From positions 1 through 64,000 of the forward strand of contig JALUIX010000058.1 of assembly GCA_027057345.1 (NCBI GenBank): a stretch of 64,000 bases of DNA, given 5' to 3'. The notes below the pieces were generated by a model. That model saw nothing but the letters and a program-made list of their open reading frames with translations, did no database searches and was not told the DNA's origin. Position 1 is the stretch's first letter. Every line of letters starts with the position of its first letter. The translations under genes and the position numbers were made by a program. Shown here one piece after another: positions 9,202-17,653 of this stretch. The DNA comes from S144-45 sp015494035 (GTDB lineage Bacteria; Pseudomonadota; Gammaproteobacteria; Xanthomonadales; Marinicellaceae).

Positions 9202-11883
9202 ATGCCCCGTCTTTACTTGTTTGTGCTGTGCGTCTTGTTTGCCCTGGTTGTCGAGGCAGAGTCCATCCCGCCTGCCGCGCAAAAATCCACTACCGGAACC
9301 AAGCCGCCAGCGCAGCCCATTGAGGTCTCTGGACTGCAGGTGGCGCACGCCCTGCGCACGGAATACGGACTGCACGGCGCGGTGGCCCTGACGCGCACCG
9401 CGCACAAGATTCTGGATTCCTTCGTGGATGAATCGCAGGCGGCCTTTTTGTGGCAAAACGCACTGGACGGGGTGGAGGCCGAGAGCCTTCAGAAAAGCCA
9501 GCAACCCCTGTTTGGTATCGACACCCACGCCCTGGCCGGCCTGGTGCTGGCGGCCAACACTCACGGCATGACGACGGATCAATGGCAACGCACCCTACTG
9601 CCACTGGATTTGAATCAGGCACCGCTGAAGCCTTTACTGGACAGCCGCGATGAACTGGACATTTACCTGCAATTGCCCGCCATCTGGGACCGCTTTCTGC
9701 AGGCCATGCGGGAACGCCCGCACGTGCATTGGCAACAGGTTTTTGGGCCGATTCTGGAATCGCCCCCTGTGTCTGTGGCCACCGATTATCCGTCACCTTG
9801 GGATGCGCTGCTGAAATGGACCAGCCAGCCAGAGCGCGAAAAGCACCTGGCCGATCTGGCCCTGCTGGTCAATCAACACCAGCATCAGCTGCCCTTGATG
9901 CAACGGGCCTTACTGAAAAAGCTCATTCAGCTGACACTCAACAAGGATCGTCAACAGCCGCTGGCCGCCGCCCTGAACTGGCTGGAAGCCTTCAGCGTGG
10001 CCCGCACTTACCTGGCCAACTGGCTGAAAACCGAGGGCAAGCGGCTGGAGCCGCTGGTGGAAAACAACGACACCTGGTTTGTGGCTCACCACGACATTAT
10101 GCTGCGTATCGACGAGCGCCTGCCGGAATTGCTGGAACGCAGTTTTCAGCAACTAAAACAGCCCGACCAGGCTCCACCGGTGGACTTTCAACAGCACATG
10201 GCCGCGGTGTTTTTCTCGCTGCCGGACATTCACGCTTACCTTGCCCAGCCGTTTCGGCGCCTGCTGCAGCAGCAACTGGAGGTGTGCCTGAACATCAGCG
10301 AGGAAGAAACGCCCTTGCCCGATGAACCCATCGAACAACGCCAGTACAGCGGCTGCGTGGAAGACCTGGCCCACTGGGCAGGGGTGCTGGCCAAAAGCGA
10401 TGAGATGGCGGGAAACCTGAACCCACCGGAAGACGACGAGGCACTGGCTCGGGTACTGGAACTGCCCCCCTGGCAAACCATCAACACCCTGTATGCCATG
10501 GAGGCACAGGAAGACTGCCTCACCGAAGAACAGCGCAAGGCCAATCCGTTCGAGTGGTTTCTGGGCAGTGAAAGCCTGATCTGGTTCAATGAGCGCTGGC
10601 CCCAGTACCTGGAAAAATATCACCCAACGGCCTTTTTACAGTGGCCCATTAGCACCGGCTGGCAGCTGCAAAAGGGATACGCCTGCCTGAAGCAGCCTAT
10701 TCACGCCACCCTGGCACGACGATTGGCGCAGGTGGTGGCACAGTGGCAGCGCGTCAAACATCTGATCACCGCTGTGGCCGATGAATACCGCCAGCAACAC
10801 CTGAAACCCGGCAGCGATATTGACCTGCTCGGGAGCGTGCAACAGGCCTCGCATTATCGACCCGAAAACCTGCAGATTGGTCCCTGTGATCCCAAAAATA
10901 CCTGTGGCGTGCACAGTCAGCTGGAACCCAGCCGGGCCTTGCTGGCCCTGTTTCCCAATCACCTGTTGCTGGCCGACCAGCTCAACCTGGGCACCATTCG
11001 CCTGTGCTACGACGACGTGGGGTGGGAAGACCGCGAAGCCGGCCCAACGCATTTGAGCAATCCGGCCGTGGCCAATTACTATGGCCACCTGGCCTTGAGT
11101 CTGAAAGGCTTTTATAACGACAAACTGGTGTTTGCCCGCCGCATCCAGTCGCTGCAAAAGTACCACTACCTGTTTGGTCGCAACGATGACAAGGTGTTGC
11201 AATTGAGCTGCCCTTTGCCCATTCTCGGCGAGCAGATTGTCACCCAACTACCTGAAGGCACGCATGGCTTGTTGCCCAATCGCCTCACGTTTCTGACCGC
11301 GGCCCGCGCCAATGCCGATGCCATTGTGAAGCATAACTGGACCGACGGAGAAGAGTGGCGTGACCGGCTGGCAGATGATTTACGGGTCAAAGTTCTGGCC
11401 AGCAACTCATTGGATGACGTCAGGTTGCTGGTGGAAGAAAAATTCATCGAACACACCAGTGCGGTGCAGAAAACCCTTTATGGCTTGCTGCTGGAACAAC
11501 AGCAAGCGCGCAGCGAAACTCAACAAGCCTTGCTTGACGCGGCCAGAAAGTATCACCTGTATCGGCAACTGGTACAGGCCATGGCCAGCGTGTTTATCAC
11601 CGACAAACTCCTGTTCGACCCCGCTGTGCATGGCATTTTCTATGGTAGCGAACGCCTGCCGGATAGAGCCATGCTGGCGGGTTTCTATCGCCAGCAAATT
11701 GCCATCCGCGAAGCCAACGCACGCTTTGAACGCTATCAGGAAAAGGCCGTGCAAACCTGGCTGAAACAGCCGCAGGATGAGGCTGGTGAAAACGAAAGGA
11801 AGGCTTTCAGGGCACTGGACCCGGTGTTACTGAAACTGCTGGAGCAGAAAAACCGCGCCAGCAACCCTTTAGGGAAGCTCTGA
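9202..11883 (+). CDS. Large exported protein of unknown function
   Basis: I do not recognise this 893-residue protein. It begins MPRLYLFVLCVLFALVVEAE, a clear signal peptide cleaved about residue 18-20, so it is exported to the periplasm or beyond. The rest is mostly helical, leucine- and glutamine-rich, with no further membrane segment and no evident catalytic motif. Four cysteines cluster in the middle third (for example around CDPKNTCGVHSQLEP). The start at 9202 is preferred over an in-frame GTG at 9169, which sits in a -10 box. The last codons (G-K-L-stop) are read from the terminal inverted repeat of the element at 11873, so the original C-terminus may have been changed slightly. It is monocistronic, between a terminator and that repeat. 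Confidence 0.75.
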   Translation: MPRLYLFVLCVLFALVVEAESIPPAAQKSTTGTKPPAQPIEVSGLQVAHALRTEYGLHGAVALTRTAHKILDSFVDESQAAFLWQNALDGVEAESLQKSQQPLFGIDTHALAGLVLAANTHGMTTDQWQRTLLPLDLNQAPLKPLLDSRDELDIYLQLPAIWDRFLQAMRERPHVHWQQVFGPILESPPVSVATDYPSPWDALLKWTSQPEREKHLADLALLVNQHQHQLPLMQRALLKKLIQLTLNKDRQQPLAAALNWLEAFSVARTYLANWLKTEGKRLEPLVENNDTWFVAHHDIMLRIDERLPELLERSFQQLKQPDQAPPVDFQQHMAAVFFSLPDIHAYLAQPFRRLLQQQLEVCLNISEEETPLPDEPIEQRQYSGCVEDLAHWAGVLAKSDEMAGNLNPPEDDEALARVLELPPWQTINTLYAMEAQEDCLTEEQRKANPFEWFLGSESLIWFNERWPQYLEKYHPTAFLQWPISTGWQLQKGYACLKQPIHATLARRLAQVVAQWQRVKHLITAVADEYRQQHLKPGSDIDLLGSVQQASHYRPENLQIGPCDPKNTCGVHSQLEPSRALLALFPNHLLLADQLNLGTIRLCYDDVGWEDREAGPTHLSNPAVANYYGHLALSLKGFYNDKLVFARRIQSLQKYHYLFGRNDDKVLQLSCPLPILGEQIVTQLPEGTHGLLPNRLTFLTAARANADAIVKHNWTDGEEWRDRLADDLRVKVLASNSLDDVRLLVEEKFIEHTSAVQKTLYGLLLEQQQARSETQQALLDAARKYHLYRQLVQAMASVFITDKLLFDPAVHGIFYGSERLPDRAMLAGFYRQQIAIREANARFERYQEKAVQTWLKQPQDEAGENERKAFRALDPVLLKLLEQKNRASNPLGKL

Positions 11884-12033
11884 TTGAATCGTGACACGGC
11901 ATCTTGCGGCTTAAAATCGTCCATTTCTGCGTTGCAAACCTTCACAATAGCCCTGCTATTGCGTGCGGTTTGCACCTTGAACTGAACAATTTTACACTCC
12001 AATCTGCTCGCGCCAGATTCAATCAGAGCTTCC
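11873..12033. repeat. Fold-back repeat copy 1 (type A MITE-like element)
   Basis: 161 bp with terminal inverted repeats GGAAGCTCTGATTGAATC / GATTCAATCAGAGCTTCC and a central CAATAGC...GCTATTG hairpin; the two arms are imperfect complements along the whole length. Flanks TTAG (11869-11872) and TTGG (12034-12037) are a near-matching YTAR-type duplication. The upstream gene runs into it and takes its TGA stop from the left terminal repeat. It lies between two convergent genes. Confidence 0.88.
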
Positions 12034-12106
12034 TTGGCTGATGACTCCGGCAAGCCCTGAGAACGATTGCCCGACTGAGAAAAACTGTGTAAAGCTCAGG
12101 TCTTTT

Positions 12107-12763
12107 CTAAGGAGCCTCGGTAGAAGTTCTGCCCTCGCCAGAAAAATGGCCGTGCTGCAGGAAGTGCACTACTTCCCGTTGCACTTCGTGGTTTTTCAAT
12201 AACCCCAGGTGATTGGTGTTGACGGTGATGTGGTGCTGGAGCCAGTCAACCTGTGTTTCTTCGAGCCCCACCGTGCCGTCATTGGGGCCGGAAAAGCGTT
12301 TGACCAACTTACCGATGCCCCACGGCCAAATGCCGGCAATCATACCCGCATCGCGCGCAGGCCGCTGCGTGGCAGCACCCGTGGTCAAGGGCTCGGTGGC
12401 ATGACCCAGCAGCCATTTGTGCACTCCCAGCTTTTGCAGCCGCTGTGCCACCTGCGAGCCGCGTATGGGTGAGCCCAACATCACCAGCCGACCGGGTTTG
12501 CGAATGTCCTTGAGCGCCCGCAGGCTCAGTGTGCCACCCATGCTATGCGCCACCAGGTGCACCACGTCTTCCGGTCGGGAATTTACAAAAGCGGCCAGTT
12601 GCCGAACCACGCTGTCCAGGTCACGGCGCACCGTCGGGTAGCCAAAGACATAAACCCGGTAACCGGCCTGTTTCAAGGCCTTGGCCAGTGCCTGCATGGT
12701 CCACGGCCGCATCCACAAGCCATGCACCAGCACCACCGCTTCTGATGCCGGTTTTTCAGCCAT
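12107..12763 (-). CDS. Alpha/beta hydrolase, lipase-like
   Basis: 218 residues with the opening strand VVLVHGLWMRPWTMQAL (oxyanion-hole HG motif), the nucleophile elbow AHSMGGT (Ser near residue 84) and a C-terminal half with candidate His near TNHLGLLKNHEVQ. It resembles small triacylglycerol-lipase or PGAP1-like esterases. There is no signal peptide, so it is probably cytosolic. Of the possible starts I chose the ATG at 12763 because it overlaps the aspS stop by 8 bases (ATGGCTGA), a typical coupled arrangement; the upstream frame is aspS coding sequence. Substrate unknown. Confidence 0.8.
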   Translation of the reverse strand: MAEKPASEAVVLVHGLWMRPWTMQALAKALKQAGYRVYVFGYPTVRRDLDSVVRQLAAFVNSRPEDVVHLVAHSMGGTLSLRALKDIRKPGRLVMLGSPIRGSQVAQRLQKLGVHKWLLGHATEPLTTGAATQRPARDAGMIAGIWPWGIGKLVKRFSGPNDGTVGLEETQVDWLQHHITVNTNHLGLLKNHEVQREVVHFLQHGHFSGEGRTSTEAP

Positions 12764-14564
12764 TGGCGTCGCCTTCGTTCTGGTTCGGCTGCTCTTCCTC
12801 TTCCGGCAGCACCGCCTGTACATGCACTTCGGCCAGCTGCTGGGCCGGAATCGGTGAGGGCGCTTCTGTCAGCGGACAGCTGGCGCTGGCGGTTTTGGGA
12901 AAAGCAATCACTTCGCGAATGGAATCTACGCCGCACATGAGGGTGGCCAGGCGATCCAGACCAAAGGCAATGCCGCCGTGTGGCGGTGCACCGTATTCGA
13001 GGGCTTCCAGCAAAAAGCCGAATTTCTGCTCGGCTTCCTCAGGCGTAATGCCCAGCAAGTCAAACACCGCGCGCTGCATGGCCGGGTTGTGGATACGAAT
13101 GGAACCGCCGCCCAGTTCCACGCCGTTCATGACCATGTCATAGCCCTTGGACAAGGCCGCTTGCGGATTGGCACGCAGGCTTTCCACATCCCCGGTCGGT
13201 GCGGTGAATGGGTGGTGCAAGGCGTCCCAGCGTTTTTCGTCCTGGTTGTATTCAAACATGGGGAAATCCACAACCCACAACGGTTTCCACTGGCCTTCCA
13301 GCAAGTCCAGGTCTTCGCCCAGCTTGAGGCGCAGGGCGCCCATGTACTGGCTCACCGAATCGGCATCGCCGGCGCCAAAGAAAATCAGATCGCCATTCTC
13401 GGCTCCAGTGGCTTCAAGAATGGCCGTCAGGGCGGCTTCATCCAGAAACTTGACAATGGGGGACTGCAAGCCGTCGCGACCCTGAGCCTTGTCATTGACC
13501 TTGATCCAGGCCAGGCCGCGGGCACCGTAACGGGCCACAAACGGGGCGTAATCGTCTATCTGTTTGCGGGTAAAACGCTCGCCACCTTTTGGCACCTTCA
13601 AAGCCACTACACGGCCATTGGGATCGGCCGCAGGCATGGCAAACACCTTGAATTCACTGTCCTTGACCGCATCGGCAATATCCACCAGTTCCAGCGGGTT
13701 GCGCAGGTCGGGTTTGTCTGAGCCGTAGCGGCGCATGGCTTCAGCCCAGGTCATGCGCGGGAATGGGTTTGGCAAGTCCACATCCAGCACGGTTTTGAAA
13801 GTGTGACGGATGAGGTTTTCGGCCATTTCCAGCACGTCTTCCTGATCCACAAAGGCCATCTCGATGTCCAGCTGGGTAAATTCCGGCTGGCGGTCGGCGC
13901 GCAGGTCTTCGTCGCGAAAACAGCGGGCAATCTGGTAATAGCGGTCCATGCCGGACATCATCAGCAGCTGCTTGAACAGTTGCGGGGATTGCGGCAAGGC
14001 ATAGAACTTGCCTGGCTGGACGCGTGCCGGCACCAGAAAATCGCGCGCGCCTTCGGGCGTGGCCTTGGTGAGTACCGGCGTTTCAATGTCGAGAAAATCG
14101 CGCTCATCCAGGTGGTTGCGCAGTGCCCGTGTCAAGCGGGAACGCAGGCGAATGTTGTGCTGCATCTGCGGGCGGCGTAAATCCAGGTAACGGTGTTTAA
14201 GGCGAATGGCTTCACCGGCTTCTTCGTCCAGCATAAACGGCAAGGGTTTGGACGGGTTGAGCACTTCATAGTCGTCCACCACCACTTCGATGGCGCCGGT
14301 GCCTAACCGCTCGTTAACCTGCCCCTCGGGCCGGGGCCGGACGGTGCCACGCACACGCAGGCAGTATTCGTACCGGGCCTTGTCGGCAATGGCAAAGGCT
14401 GTTTCATTATCCGGCTCGACCACCACCTGCACAATGCCGCTGTGGTCGCGCAGGTCGATAAAAATCACCCCGCCATGATCCCGGCGCTTGTCCACCCAGC
14501 CGCATAATTCAACCTGTTGGCCGAGTCTGGTTTCGTCTACCTGTCCGCATAAATCGCTGCGCAT
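12756..14564 (-). CDS. aspS: Aspartate--tRNA ligase (class II, bacterial type)
   Basis: Charges tRNA-Asp. The 602 residues comprise an N-terminal OB-fold anticodon-binding domain (about 1-105, VELCGWVDKRRDHGGVIFIDLRD), class II motif 2 (RCFRDEDLRADRQPEFTQLD, about 213-232), a bacterial GAD insert (about 290-420) and motif 3 (GGIAFGLDRLATLM, about 525-540). The start MRSDLCGQVDET at 14564 matches the usual family N-terminus (MRS-YCG), rather than 12 residues upstream. The C-terminus has an acidic tail (VLPEEEEQPNQNEGDANG). Whether it is discriminating (Asp only) or non-discriminating cannot be settled by eye. Confidence 0.97.
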   Translation of the reverse strand: MRSDLCGQVDETRLGQQVELCGWVDKRRDHGGVIFIDLRDHSGIVQVVVEPDNETAFAIADKARYEYCLRVRGTVRPRPEGQVNERLGTGAIEVVVDDYEVLNPSKPLPFMLDEEAGEAIRLKHRYLDLRRPQMQHNIRLRSRLTRALRNHLDERDFLDIETPVLTKATPEGARDFLVPARVQPGKFYALPQSPQLFKQLLMMSGMDRYYQIARCFRDEDLRADRQPEFTQLDIEMAFVDQEDVLEMAENLIRHTFKTVLDVDLPNPFPRMTWAEAMRRYGSDKPDLRNPLELVDIADAVKDSEFKVFAMPAADPNGRVVALKVPKGGERFTRKQIDDYAPFVARYGARGLAWIKVNDKAQGRDGLQSPIVKFLDEAALTAILEATGAENGDLIFFGAGDADSVSQYMGALRLKLGEDLDLLEGQWKPLWVVDFPMFEYNQDEKRWDALHHPFTAPTGDVESLRANPQAALSKGYDMVMNGVELGGGSIRIHNPAMQRAVFDLLGITPEEAEQKFGFLLEALEYGAPPHGGIAFGLDRLATLMCGVDSIREVIAFPKTASASCPLTEAPSPIPAQQLAEVHVQAVLPEEEEQPNQNEGDANG

Positions 14565-14691
14565 GAGTCTGGTTCCTGATATTGCGTTGGAAAACCGCAC
14601 ATGATACCGCCAATGGCCCCGTTTTTACAGGCCACAAGGCGGTTTTACGTGGTTTTTCAGCCTCTGCTGGCGCTGTGGGAGTGGCCTTTGA

Positions 14692-14850
14692 GGAAGCGCT
14701 GATTGAATCTGATGCGAGCAGATTGGAGTGTAAAATTGCTCAGTTCAAGGCGCAAACCGCACGCAATAGCAAGCTATTGTGAAGGTTTGCAACGCAGAAA
14801 TGGACGATTTTACGCCGCAAGATGCCGTGTCACGATTCGATCAGGCTTCC
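14692..14850. repeat. Fold-back repeat copy 2 (type A)
   Basis: 159 bp, closely similar to copies 1 and 3, in the reverse arm order to copy 1. Ends GGAAGCGCTGATTGAATC / GATTCGATCAGGCTTCC; flanks TTGA and TTAA. The right terminal repeat has lost one base relative to the consensus. It encodes the last residues and the TGA stop of moaB. It lies in the 276-base gap between moaB and aspS; the rest of that gap holds nothing I recognise. Confidence 0.87.
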
Positions 14851-15332
14851 TTAAGAATAGTGACGAAATTGCAGGGTTTGTGCGCAGCATCCAGTTGTTC
14901 AGCCAGAATCCGGGTCCAGGCCGTGCGGCAGGCGCCAGTGGAGCCCGGCAAGCAGAAAATCAGGGTGTTGTTGGCCAGCCCGCCCAAGGCCCGCGACTGA
15001 ATGGTGGAAGTGCCAATTTCTTCGTAGGACAACTGACGGAACAACTCACCAAAACCTTCCACCTGCTTGTCCAGCAAGGGTTGAACGGCTTCGGGGGTCG
15101 AGTCCCGCCCGGAAAAACCAGTGCCGCCGGTGAGCAGCACCACGTCGGTGTTTTCATCGGCAATGGCATCACTGACGAGTTTGCGAATCTGGTAAATGTC
15201 ATCCTTGACAATATCATGGGCCAACACGCGATGGCCGGCGGCCCCGGCGGCTTCGCGCAAATAGGCGCCGGAGGTGTCGGTTTCCGGTGTGCGGGTGTCG
15301 CTGACTGTGAGCACGCGAATATTCAGGCTCAT
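14841..15332 (-). CDS. moaB: Molybdenum cofactor biosynthesis protein MoaB/MogA family
   Basis: 163 residues of the MogA/MoaB fold, which binds molybdopterin and is involved in its adenylation. The signature VVLLTGGTGFSGRDSTPEAV lies near residues 64-83 and LPGSTGACRTAW near 130-141. It begins MSLNIRVLTVSDTRTPETDTSG, typical of the family. It is the last gene of a likely POT transporter-fmdB-moaB transcript (24 bases after fmdB). The final LKEA and TGA stop are encoded by the terminal inverted repeat of the neighbouring fold-back element, so the native end may have been replaced. No other molybdopterin genes are in the window. Confidence 0.92.
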   Translation of the reverse strand: MSLNIRVLTVSDTRTPETDTSGAYLREAAGAAGHRVLAHDIVKDDIYQIRKLVSDAIADENTDVVLLTGGTGFSGRDSTPEAVQPLLDKQVEGFGELFRQLSYEEIGTSTIQSRALGGLANNTLIFCLPGSTGACRTAWTRILAEQLDAAHKPCNFVTILKEA

Positions 15333-15356
15333 GCGAAAATCTCCAGGCTGGGCCGG

Positions 15357-15644
15357 TCAGTCGCCGGAAATGTAGTCCGGGCCTTTGCCGGCGGTTTTCT
15401 CGTACACGCCCTTGCCCACCTTGCGGTACTGGGTAAAGCCGTGTTTTTCCAGGTGACTCTGGCTATTCAGGCGCGCGCTGCCAGCGGCCACATTGGCCGC
15501 CGTGATGACCTTGCGCAGCGGCGCCTGGCAGCGGGGGCAGGCAATCAATGGCGCATCGGCCATTTTCTGCATCACCTCAAAGCCCCGGGCGCACTGGTCG
15601 CACCCGGGGTGAGCGGCAAGCACCTGATAACGGTAAATGGGCAT
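15357..15644 (-). CDS. FmdB-family zinc-ribbon protein
   Basis: 95 residues. The N-terminal zinc ribbon starts MPIYRYQVLA, with a cysteine pair CDQC (15-18) and a second pair CPRC (36-39), matching the FmdB/PF09723-type putative regulatory ribbon. The C-terminal half (HLEKHGFTQYRKVGKGVYEK) is basic and of unknown use. It starts 5 bases after the POT transporter stop, so the two are one transcript. FmdB proteins are named for a formamidase operon but their molecular role is unclear. Confidence 0.85.
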   Translation of the reverse strand: MPIYRYQVLAAHPGCDQCARGFEVMQKMADAPLIACPRCQAPLRKVITAANVAAGSARLNSQSHLEKHGFTQYRKVGKGVYEKTAGKGPDYISGD

Positions 15645-15649
15645 AGAGG

Positions 15650-17398
15650 TTAGTGGATTCCGTGCATTTTCTTCTTCAAGAATGGGGTCAGGGCCAACAT
15701 AATCAAGCCCGCGGCCACTGGCAGCACGGTAAAAATCAGGAAGAAAGAACTCAAGCCATACTGGGCCGAAATGGTATCAATCAGGCTACCAGTCACGCCG
15801 GCCAGCTTGTTGGCCGCGGCATTTGATAGAAACCAGATGCCAAACATCAGGCCAACCAGTCGCGATGGCGACAATTTACTCACGTAGGACAGCCCCACCG
15901 GTGACAACGACAGTTCCCCCATGGTGTGAAACCAGTAGGCGATGACCAGAAACCAGAGGCTGACCGAAGCAGTGGCCGCGCCCTTGGGAATGGTGGATGC
16001 GCCATAAGCCAGCACCGCAAAACCAGCCCCGAGCAAAAACAGGCCCAGAGCAAACTTAACCGGCGCCGAGGGGTTAAACCGGCTTTCCCAGATACGCGAA
16101 AATAAGGGCGCAAAGGCGATAATAAAGAACGAATTGAGAATCCCGAACCAGGAGGCAGCCACTTCCACCTCGCCGGCTATTTTGGCCTTCACCACGGCTT
16201 CAATCAGGTTGTCAAACTTGGGAATATCGGCATCTTCGATAATGCGGAACTTGTCTTCATCCAGCTTCAGCAGGTGCAGTTTGTCACCGGGTTTCAAGTC
16301 CGGATTACTGACCCGCACCTTGGTCACCACCTCGGTGTTATCAGCCTCATAGCTCACCTGGTAGGCCGTGGAGGTCAGCTGGTTGTAGACCATCCACAGG
16401 GCTATGATCCAGATCAGGGCAAAAGCCCCGGCCAGAATCAGGTTACTGATCGGAATGTAGCGGAAGGTGGACTTGAACAGCAGAAACAGCACGTAGGTGA
16501 TGATCGCGATGGGCCCGAGAGTCAAGGCGGTGTTCACCCACACAAACCAGCTGGCCGCCTCACCGGTCAGGACGCGTTGGGTGTAATCCTTGGCGAAGAT
16601 GGTCATGGACCCGCCCGCCTGCTCAAAGGCCATCCAGAAGAAAATGGTAAAAAAGGCCAGCACACCAATCACTATCAGGCGGTCCCGCACCACGGTGGGG
16701 TTTTCTTCTTCCACTTCGGGGTCTTCGGGCTTGTCCACTTCGGCGAGGGCCGAGGGTTTGGCGCCAATGTCACCAAACATTTTCTGGGCAAAAATAAACT
16801 GCATCATACCCAGAAACATGAAAATGCCCGCCAGGCCAAAACCATAATGCCAACCCACGGTTTCGCCAATGTAGCCACACAGCAAAATGCCCAGAAAAGC
16901 ACCGGCATTGATACCCATGTAAAAGATGGTGTAAGCGCCGTCCTTGCGATCACTGCCTTTGGAATACAGGCCGCCGACGATGGAAGAAATATTGGGCTTG
17001 AACAGGCCGTTACCGGAAATCAGCAAGCCCAGCCCGGTGTAAAAGAAAAAGGGCGTGTCCATGGCCATGGAAGCGTGTCCCAGGGTCATCAACAAGGCGC
17101 CGATGATCACCGCCAGACGAAAGCCCAGCAGCTTGTCGGCCAGATAGCCGCCCAGAATCGGCGTCAGGTAAACCAGCCCGGTGTAGGTGCCATACAGGCT
17201 CAGGGCTTCCTCACGCGGCCAGCCCCAGCCATTGGCGGACAGGTCACTGACCAGAAACAGCACCAGCAAGGCGCGCATGCCGTAATAACTGAAACGTTCC
17301 CACATTTCGGTAAAGAACAGAATAAACAACCCGGCCGGGTGATTCATCACTTCTACCGGCGGAATGCCATGGCGGGACATGGTGGCACTTTGATTCAT
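15650..17398 (-). CDS. Proton-dependent oligopeptide transporter (POT/PTR2 family)
   Basis: Inner-membrane importer that takes up di- and tripeptides with protons. The 582 residues have about 12-14 membrane helices. The POT signature ETMWERFSYYGMRALL-type stretch (FTEMWERFSYYGMRALLVL, about 29-47) supplies the ExxER proton/salt-bridge motif. FYxxINxG is present as FYMGINAGAF (about 159-168). An extramembrane insert (about 345-420, KVRVSNPDLKPGDKLHLLKL) separates late helices; similar inserts occur in homologues from marine gammaproteobacteria. It is the first gene of a transcript with fmdB and moaB and is divergent from a secreted M1 peptidase, so peptide generation and uptake lie side by side. 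Confidence 0.93.
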   Translation of the reverse strand: MNQSATMSRHGIPPVEVMNHPAGLFILFFTEMWERFSYYGMRALLVLFLVSDLSANGWGWPREEALSLYGTYTGLVYLTPILGGYLADKLLGFRLAVIIGALLMTLGHASMAMDTPFFFYTGLGLLISGNGLFKPNISSIVGGLYSKGSDRKDGAYTIFYMGINAGAFLGILLCGYIGETVGWHYGFGLAGIFMFLGMMQFIFAQKMFGDIGAKPSALAEVDKPEDPEVEEENPTVVRDRLIVIGVLAFFTIFFWMAFEQAGGSMTIFAKDYTQRVLTGEAASWFVWVNTALTLGPIAIITYVLFLLFKSTFRYIPISNLILAGAFALIWIIALWMVYNQLTSTAYQVSYEADNTEVVTKVRVSNPDLKPGDKLHLLKLDEDKFRIIEDADIPKFDNLIEAVVKAKIAGEVEVAASWFGILNSFFIIAFAPLFSRIWESRFNPSAPVKFALGLFLLGAGFAVLAYGASTIPKGAATASVSLWFLVIAYWFHTMGELSLSPVGLSYVSKLSPSRLVGLMFGIWFLSNAAANKLAGVTGSLIDTISAQYGLSSFFLIFTVLPVAAGLIMLALTPFLKKKMHGIH

Positions 17399-17549
17399 TG
17401 GTTTAACCCTCGCTACTGGTGGCGTTTAACAACAGAAAAAAAGCAAATCTGAATTTTTCTCTCACTTAATCAGGGAAGGCACGGACTCGGTTTATGGTCT
17501 CAATCCTCACACCTGATCGGAAAAAAGGCGCTCAAGGGCCGGAAAAACT

Positions 17550-17578
17550 TTGGCCTGACGCGCAAAGCGTTTTATCAT
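17550..17578 (+). promoter_or_regulatory. Putative sigma-70 promoter of the M1 peptidase
   Basis: TTGGCC (17550-17555), a 17-base spacer, then TATCAT (17573-17578), about 75 bases before the ATG at 17654. It lies in the 255-base divergent gap with the peptide transporter. Confidence 0.45.
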
Positions 17579-17653
17579 AGCACAAGCCCGAAAACCGCCA
17601 GCCATGGCGCCTGGCCCTGATGCCAGACAACTGAACCTTTGCAGGAAACCACC

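Noticed and set aside
12107..12118. CTAAGGAGCCTC at the lipase stop as another element end
   Set aside because: Only 8 bases match the terminal repeat (GGAGCCTC), with no partner end; could be chance.
12764..12823. Longer start for the lipase-like gene
   Set aside because: The upstream frame is within the aspS C-terminal coding region; the ATG overlapping the aspS stop is better.
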